Position numbers and translations under genes: made by a program. Of a stretch of DNA of 10,315 nucleotides, positions 6,356 to 10,315 are shown piece after piece. A model generated the notes under the pieces. It was not told the origin of the DNA and searched no databases. It saw only the letters and a program-made list of their open reading frames with translations. Origin of the DNA: Lachnospiraceae bacterium (GTDB lineage: Bacteria; Bacillota_A; Clostridia; Lachnospirales; Lachnospiraceae). The stretch lies in contig JAGZJD010000076.1 of assembly GCA_018365895.1 (NCBI GenBank), positions 1-10,315 on the forward strand, read 5' to 3'. Position 1 is the first letter of the stretch; each line of letters starts with the position of its first letter.

Positions 6356-6843
6356 ATAAAAAAGAGCTATTTGGCAGTTGCAAAACGGGCAGTAGAGTGT
6401 ATTGAGGAACAGGATGTAATTTATATTACAACATCATCGGTAAGATATTATATGGCTATGAATTTACCCGATCCTCTGAAGATAACCGTTTTGACAAATT
6501 CCGTTACAATAGCAGAAGTTGTGAGAAAAAAGAAACCATTTCAGTTCTTCTTTTAGGAGGAGAAATGATAAAGCATTTTTATCTCATTCGGCGTTATCTG
6601 TGGAATTTGGGGCATCTATACATAACAGTGCGGGTGTAGCGTTTGGAAAAGCAGTTATGGAGAGTAGTACTATAAATATAGGGTTATATCCCTCTGAAAA
6701 AAATGGGGAAATCATCCATCCACTCTGTATGTAAAATAGAGGACTATGATTTGCTGATAACGGATAGAAATGTTTCTGAAGATTTTTTGTCTCAAATGGA
6801 TGATATGAAGATCAATTATATTTTGGCAGAGTTGGGAGAGTGA
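6356..6843 (+). pseudogene. Decayed DeoR/GlpR-type transcriptional regulator
   Basis: Fragments of the DeoR sugar-sensing domain can be followed across shifted frames. The first frame (6356 to about 6530) reads AVAKRAVECIEEQDVIYI then KITVLTNSVTIAEV. A second gives SVLLLGGEMIKHF (around 6541-6580), a third LSHSALSVEFGASIHNSAG to a stop at about 6732-6734, and a last one DYDLLITDRNVSEDF through ILAELGE to the stop at 6841-6843. The order matches DeoR family proteins, including the LLGGE motif. At least three frameshifts are needed, and the N-terminal helix-turn-helix is absent because the nucleoside phosphorylase stop lies just 12 bases upstream. A functional regulator cannot be made. The final frame abuts the kinase gene, so the regulator once stood in an operon with it. 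Confidence 0.75.
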
Positions 6844-6845
6844 AA

Positions 6846-7448
6846 ATGTATTGCATATTAGTTACCGGAATTCCTGCAGCGGGGAAGAGTACAATGGCAG
6901 CCTTTTTAGCGGAATATTTTGGTCTGCCGGTTATTTCAAAAGATAGAATTAAAGAACTAATGTATGATAGTATAGGGTTTCGTTCCAGAGAGGAAAAAGT
7001 TAAATTGGGCATTGCCAGTATGAATATTATGTATTATATGGCGACTCAGTTAATGAAAAGTAATCAGCCATTTATACTGGAAAATAATTTTGAAAAAATA
7101 TCAAGAGAACCGCTTCTGGAAATTCTTGAAAAATATTCCTATACAGCGATCACTGTAAGGTTGACAGGAAATTACTCTAAAATATATGAGCGTTTTGTAG
7201 AGAGGAATAACAGTCCGGACAGACATCGAGGTCATATTGTAAATGACAGCTATCCCGAAAAAACTCCGGATAGATTTGTGAAGCCTATATCATATGAGAA
7301 CTTTGTAAATGGGATTATTGATAGGGGAATGGATAGCTTTGCGGCAAATGGTCCGCAGATTGTGATAGACACAACAGATTTTAATAAAGTGCATTTAGAA
7401 ACACTGATAAAAAAGATAAATGATTATAGAGAGGAAATTAGTATATGA
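6846..7448 (+). CDS. Small P-loop NTPase, kinase-like (AAA_33 type)
   Basis: This 200-residue protein starts almost at once with a Walker A loop, GIPAAGKS (8-15), after the strand YCILVT. The following SKDRIKELMYD (31-41) and the strand FILENNF (76-82) match the lid and Walker B-like regions of the zeta-toxin/chloramphenicol-phosphotransferase-like AAA_33 kinases. A basic stretch RNNSPDRHRGH (120-130) may be the lid. Such proteins phosphorylate small molecules, but the substrate is unknown. ATG at 6846 is taken because GGGAGAG (6834-6840) lies five bases upstream; a GTG at 6840 within that site is an alternative adding two residues. It follows the decayed DeoR regulator with no gap, consistent with a former sugar or nucleoside operon. 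Confidence 0.78.
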   Translation: MYCILVTGIPAAGKSTMAAFLAEYFGLPVISKDRIKELMYDSIGFRSREEKVKLGIASMNIMYYMATQLMKSNQPFILENNFEKISREPLLEILEKYSYTAITVRLTGNYSKIYERFVERNNSPDRHRGHIVNDSYPEKTPDRFVKPISYENFVNGIIDRGMDSFAANGPQIVIDTTDFNKVHLETLIKKINDYREEISI

Positions 7449-7523
7449 AATGAATGATTCGATTTCTGAGGCATTTGCTCAACTATAGTATTCATACGTA
7501 TGCCTTACCATGATGATTGTATA

Positions 7524-7552
7524 TTGACAAAATTCTATCATCAGCATATAAT
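7524..7552 (+). promoter_or_regulatory. Consensus sigma-A promoter of the toxin-antitoxin module
   Basis: TTGACA (7524-7529) and TATAAT (7547-7552) match consensus perfectly with a 17-base spacer. It is preceded by about 75 bases after the kinase stop in which I see only a 10-bp palindrome (CATACGTATG, 7493-7502). The expected start of transcription is near 7559, about 45 bases before the probable toxin start. Confidence 0.88.
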
Positions 7553-7560
7553 AATGATAG
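7535..7560. promoter_or_regulatory. Inverted-repeat operator spanning the -10 box
   Basis: CTATCAT (7535-7541) and ATGATAG (7554-7560) are perfect inverse arms separated by 12 bases that contain the -10 box. A further half-site-like TATCAT occurs at 7577-7582. A dimeric helix-turn-helix protein bound here would block RNA polymerase. The antitoxin two genes on carries such a domain, so autoregulation is likely, as is usual for MqsA-type antitoxins. Confidence 0.6.
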
Positions 7561-7604
7561 GAAAAATAAAAAATCATATCATTTAATCCGCGGAGGATAT
7601 AGTA

Positions 7605-7944
7605 TTGAACATAGAGAAAAAACATAGAACAGTACATTTCTGAGGTGAAAGAGGCTGTTGAGAATGGAAGATATCGAATTGCCCGGAATGACAGAAGACA
7701 GGATAACGTTAACCTCTTTCTGGATTACGTGATTAATGAAGCGAAAGCAAAAGAGATCATATTGAGTCTTACTGCAATGGATTTTTCAGAGATTCTGCAG
7801 AATGAGCATCAAGGGTATGAACATGAAAAATTATATGTATTTGGTAAGGATGTGCTTCTTTTAGAGAGGAATGGAACAGAAGAGAAGTGTGTAAAATGGA
7901 GGTGGCAATTATGGCAGAAATGGGAAGAAGGGACTTTTGTATAG
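7605..7944 (+). pseudogene. MqsR-like toxin with an N-terminal frameshift
   Basis: This is a small, probably RelE-fold toxin gene of the MqsR type, whose relatives cut mRNA. The core reads EAVENGRYRIARNDRR, then DYVINEAKAKEIILSL, DFSEIL and KLYVFGKDVLLLERNG. A GGAGG site (7592-7596) points to TTG at 7605, giving MNIEK, but six A at 7617-7622 then lead to a stop at 7641-7643. Dropping one A joins this start to the core as MNIEKNIEQYISEV..., giving 112 residues, so one base appears inserted unless slippage corrects it. A GTG at 7645 starts the core without a proper ribosome site. The last 11 codons lie inside the antitoxin gene, and the carboxy end (KWRWQLWQKW) does not look like the YIKF/ISFH strands expected in the family, hinting at a small deletion. 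Toxin identity rests on the core and on the MqsA-like partner. Confidence 0.6.
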
Positions 7945-8921
7945 AATGCAGAAAGGAAACCGAATACTTTTTGCAGAAAAAAGACATTGTAAAAACGATA
8001 AAAGATAAAGAATATACATTTGGAATCACAGTAGCCGTCTGTGCAGTGTGTGGTGAAGAAATGAGCATTCCTGGACTTATTGATAAGAATATTCAGGAGG
8101 TTGATGAACAATACAGAGTTGCGGAAGGACTTGTATCCATTGAAGATATTGAAAAACTTATGAAAATCTATAAGATTGGAAAGGCACCGTTGTCGCTGGC
8201 TCTTGGATTTGGAGAGGTGACGATACCGAGATATTTGGAAGGACAGATTCCGTCTAGAGAATATTCGGATATTATGAGGTCGGCGCTGGCATCGCCAGTA
8301 TATATGAAGCAAAAGCTTAGAGAAAATCGCGGAAAGCTTACGGATGCGGCGTATAAAAAGGCAATGGCTGCTGCGGACAGTTTGGAGAGCCTTTTTTCTG
8401 TATCGGATAAGATGCTTAGGGTAATTGCCTATGTGTTTGAGAGGCTGGAGGAAGTGACTCCGCTTATGCTGCAGAAGCTCCTTTACTTTATCCAGGGTAT
8501 TTACTCTGCTTTGTACGGCAGACCACTCTTTAAAGAGGATTGCAGGGCATGGATTCATGGTCCTGTTTATCCGGAGGTTTATGAATTGTTTAGGGATTTC
8601 AAATATAATCCGATAGACGATGCACGTTTTGCGCTGTTGGAGGGAACAGCAGATGCGCTGACGGACAATGAAAAGAGCGTTATTGATCTTATCGTGAATA
8701 CTTTCGGTATGTACGGTGGAAAGGTATTGGAGCGGATTACACATAATGAGACTCCATGGAAGGAAGCCAGGAAGGGATATGGCGACAGTATTCCTTCGAG
8801 CGAACCTTTACCTAAGGAACATATCATGAAATACTACGTGGAGATGAACAAAAAATATGGGATGGGTACAGAGGAAGGCCTGCGGACTTATATACATGAT
8901 ATGTTAGATAAGGCATCATAA
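7911..8921 (+). CDS. Antitoxin: MqsA/YgiT zinc finger, helix-turn-helix and Panacea (DUF4065) domain fusion
   Basis: This 336-residue protein should neutralise the upstream toxin and repress the operon. A zinc site of two CxxC pairs (Cys10/Cys13 and Cys44/Cys47) forms the YgiT/MqsA finger. Residues about 77-118 form an Xre-like helix-turn-helix (IEDIEKLMKIYKIG, then LGFGEVTIPRYLEGQIPS). Residues about 166-305 are a Panacea/SocA-like DUF4065 domain, with the hallmark LQKLLYFIQG (187-196), AWIHGPVYPEVY (213-224) and HNETPWKEAR (278-287). MqsA alone is about 130 residues, so the fusion more than doubles it. ATG at 7911 follows TGGAGG (7897-7902) by eight bases; an upstream in-frame ATG at 7887 has no such site. 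The coding start overlaps the toxin frame by 34 bases. A strong hairpin ends the transcript. All domains look intact. Confidence 0.87.
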   Translation: MAEMGRRDFCIECRKETEYFLQKKDIVKTIKDKEYTFGITVAVCAVCGEEMSIPGLIDKNIQEVDEQYRVAEGLVSIEDIEKLMKIYKIGKAPLSLALGFGEVTIPRYLEGQIPSREYSDIMRSALASPVYMKQKLRENRGKLTDAAYKKAMAAADSLESLFSVSDKMLRVIAYVFERLEEVTPLMLQKLLYFIQGIYSALYGRPLFKEDCRAWIHGPVYPEVYELFRDFKYNPIDDARFALLEGTADALTDNEKSVIDLIVNTFGMYGGKVLERITHNETPWKEARKGYGDSIPSSEPLPKEHIMKYYVEMNKKYGMGTEEGLRTYIHDMLDKAS

Positions 8922-8958
8922 GTCAACATTTATGAAGGTAACGATGTCTTTCGTATAG

Positions 8959-9147
8959 AAAAAGAGTTCATCCAGTAAATCAGCAAAGAGCAAAGCAGGA
9001 ACAACGCTTGCTAATCATAAAGCAAAGTATCATAATAAAGAGTATGATGTGGAGCGGAGGATTGCTCACCGCAAGGCTCAGAAGAGTACTTATTCTTCTG
9101 AGCCTTATTTGTCAGTTACAGTAGAAATTATAAAAAAGCTATTATAA
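8959..9147 (+). other. Lysine-rich open stretch without a start codon, possible gene remnant
   Basis: After the antitoxin stop, one frame stays open for 62 codons and reads a basic, low-complexity sequence (KKSSSSKSAKSKAGTT, then KAKYHNKEYDVERRIAHRKAQK). There is no ATG in the first part and no ribosome binding site, and it runs through the terminator hairpin at 9073-9106. It could be the tail of a lost gene or chance. The remaining intergenic space to 9200 is AT-rich; no clear promoter for the primase gene is visible. Confidence 0.25.
9073..9110 (+). terminator. Strong hairpin ending the toxin-antitoxin module
   Basis: AAGGCTCAGAAGA (9073-9085) and TCTTCTGAGCCTT (9094-9106) form a perfect 13-bp stem with an 8-base loop, followed by ATTTG. 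The A-rich 5' flank and T-containing 3' flank make it usable in both directions, though the T tract is short. Confidence 0.72.
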
Positions 9148-9200
9148 AATATGGCACAGATGGAAGCATAAATTAAGAGAGTATGAAATGAGGTTGTCAT

Positions 9201-10280
9201 ATGAGAAGTCCTGTCGAAAATATTAGTATACTACAAAATCAGTTGAATGAGCTTCAGTTGGAAAATCAGATATTAAAAAATATTCTGGATCGTTCCGGTA
9301 TTCCCTACCTTCAGGAAATAAGAAGGCTGAAAGAACCTGAAAAAGTGGCAGAATATGATCCAAATCAGGGAGCAAGAATCATTCATCCGAAAAAAATTAC
9401 GGAGGAAATGGCAAATTTATTCTTTGCAAGATTTTGGGGAAGACAGGATGTATATGCAAAGAGAAATGAGAAAAAAAGTACAGGGGAAGCAAGCTACTTT
9501 CCTCAATGTAATAATTTCTGGCAGGAGGTATGCCCTAAAAGGTATAAGCAGAAAATAAATTGTAAAGATTGTCCTCGTCAGTCATATAGGCAATTAACCA
9601 AAACAGATATTTTAGCTCATTTACGGGGAGAATCTTATAATTCATCCGATGTAATTGGAGTATATCCGCTGCTGAACAATGGAACATGTCGTTTTCTGGT
9701 CTATGATTTCGACAATCATGAAAAGGGTGCAGAAAAATATGATTTTGCTAATACCGATGATGCATGGATGGAAGAAGTGGAAGCTATGCGAACCATATGC
9801 CAGTTGAATGGTATTGATCCATTAGTGGAAAGATCCAGATCAGGCAAAGGTGCTCATATTTGGATTTTCTTTGATAAGGCGATTCCTGCTGCTGTTGCAA
9901 GGAAGTTTGGATTTGCATTATTAGAAAAAGGAGCAGAACAAATCAATTTAACATCTTTTAAATATTACGATCGGATGCTACCTGCACAGGACATGCTTCC
10001 TGATGGTGGATTGGGTAATTTGATTGCACTGCCATTACAGGGAAAGGCATTGCGGAATGGAAATAGTGCGTTTATAGACCGTAATTGGAATGCCTATCCT
10101 AATCAGTGGGAAATATTGTGGAGTAAACCTAAATTGTCTGTTGAATTTATAGAAACGAAAATGAGTGAATGGTCCGTAGCGAGTATATGGGATGCGGATG
10201 GTGAAAATACGGAAAATGATTATTCCGGGCAATTAGCCCATGCGCTGAAGCGCGTTCAGCGCATGGGATCCGCTGTATAG
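9201..10280 (+). CDS. TOTE conflict-system archaeo-eukaryotic primase, truncated
   Basis: The 359-residue frame carries the primase part of TOTE-type proteins. Residues 5-30 form a leucine/asparagine-rich coiled coil (ISILQNQLNELQLENQ). Cys103, Cys111, Cys121 and Cys124 form a probable zinc cluster (KINCKDCPRQ). The archaeo-eukaryotic primase fold shows LVYDFDNH, with the metal-binding Asp169 and Asp171, and RSRSGKGAHIWIFF (211-224) with His219. A YYDRMLPAQDMLPDGGLGN segment (255-273) and ALPLQGKALRNGNS (276-289) match the nucleotide-binding end of the fold. Full-length relatives are near 900-1000 residues with a superfamily II helicase and a nuclease-like part after the primase; none follows in this frame. 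The last dozen residues (AHALKRVQRMGSAV) come from a GC-rich hairpin and look foreign, so the gene is probably interrupted. ATG at 9201 has only a weak ATGAGG site upstream. Confidence 0.8.
   Translation: MRSPVENISILQNQLNELQLENQILKNILDRSGIPYLQEIRRLKEPEKVAEYDPNQGARIIHPKKITEEMANLFFARFWGRQDVYAKRNEKKSTGEASYFPQCNNFWQEVCPKRYKQKINCKDCPRQSYRQLTKTDILAHLRGESYNSSDVIGVYPLLNNGTCRFLVYDFDNHEKGAEKYDFANTDDAWMEEVEAMRTICQLNGIDPLVERSRSGKGAHIWIFFDKAIPAAVARKFGFALLEKGAEQINLTSFKYYDRMLPAQDMLPDGGLGNLIALPLQGKALRNGNSAFIDRNWNAYPNQWEILWSKPKLSVEFIETKMSEWSVASIWDADGENTENDYSGQLAHALKRVQRMGSAV
10237..10267. repeat. GC-rich perfect hairpin at the primase break point
   Basis: CCCATGCGCTGAA (10237-10249) and TTCAGCGCATGGG (10255-10267) form a perfect 13-bp stem with loop GCGCG. 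There is no T-run, so it is not an ordinary terminator. It lies exactly where the primase frame loses similarity and where the base composition rises, so it may be the end structure of an inserted element. Confidence 0.7.
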
Positions 10281-10315
10281 CAAAGTCTGGCCACAGTTCA
10301 GCCCAGGCCGTCAAG
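10268..10315 (-). other. GC-rich flank, possibly the edge of another mobile element
   Basis: These last bases differ in composition from the AT-rich primase gene. On the minus strand a frame stays open from the window edge through the hairpin (LTAWAELWPDFAIQRIP...). It is too short to identify; it could be the carboxy end of a gene in the invading element. Confidence 0.3.

Noticed and set aside
7493..7502. 10-bp palindrome CATACGTATG after the kinase gene
   Set aside because: A single short palindrome in AT-rich DNA, not placed at a promoter and not followed by T; chance is likely.
7809..8744. Long 311-codon open frame on the minus strand
   Set aside because: It lies wholly over the toxin and antitoxin genes, has no ribosome binding site, reads a basic, cysteine- and histidine-rich sequence typical of an antisense shadow, and matches no family I recognise.
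1..10315. CRISPR array or rRNA
   Set aside because: No regularly spaced direct repeats of 25-40 bases and no conserved rRNA stretches were seen anywhere in the window.

Overview
The window looks like accessory DNA from a low-to-mid GC Firmicute, most plausibly a gut clostridium of the Lachnospiraceae type. This is an inference from the strong AGGAGG-type ribosome binding sites, near-consensus sigma-A promoters, short gene spacing and the protein families present. Base composition changes from block to block: moderate GC in the recombinase element, AT-rich in the cargo genes, GC-rich at the last bases. This suggests a patchwork of transferred pieces.

Block 1 (1-4770) is a nested mobile element. 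Three tandem tyrosine recombinases with overlapping stop and start codons form a 'recombinase in trio' (RIT) element. A perfect 29-bp inverted repeat (258-286 and 4101-4129) bounds it exactly, and each end carries further palindromic structure. It is flanked on both sides by the amino-terminal halves of two different IS21-type istA transposases. These point towards each other and are broken at the same codon. The geometry implies that the element targets a conserved site in istA and that two such insertions later recombined.

Block 2 (4772-7448) is a probable operon behind a strong promoter. A 20-codon leader peptide overlaps one arm of a long-range hairpin, and a strong intrinsic terminator sits just before the first gene. 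This is the layout of a ribosome-mediated attenuator. The genes are a GNAT acetyltransferase, a nucleoside phosphorylase, a decayed DeoR-type regulator and a small P-loop kinase-like protein. An inducible response to a translation inhibitor or nucleoside-like compound is a reasonable but untested idea.

Block 3 (7524-9106) is a self-contained toxin-antitoxin-like module with a consensus promoter, an inverted-repeat operator around its -10 box, and a strong hairpin at its end. The toxin is an MqsR-like small protein, apparently damaged by a frameshift in an A-run and perhaps altered at its carboxy end. The antitoxin fuses an MqsA/YgiT zinc finger, a helix-turn-helix and a Panacea (DUF4065) domain.

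Block 4 (9201-10315) holds the amino-terminal part of a TOTE conflict-system archaeo-eukaryotic primase. It has an N-terminal coiled coil, a four-cysteine cluster and the DxD and SGKGxH primase motifs. The reading frame ends abruptly in GC-rich sequence at a perfect 13-bp hairpin, suggesting disruption by another element or rearrangement. The helicase part expected in full-length relatives is not in this frame.
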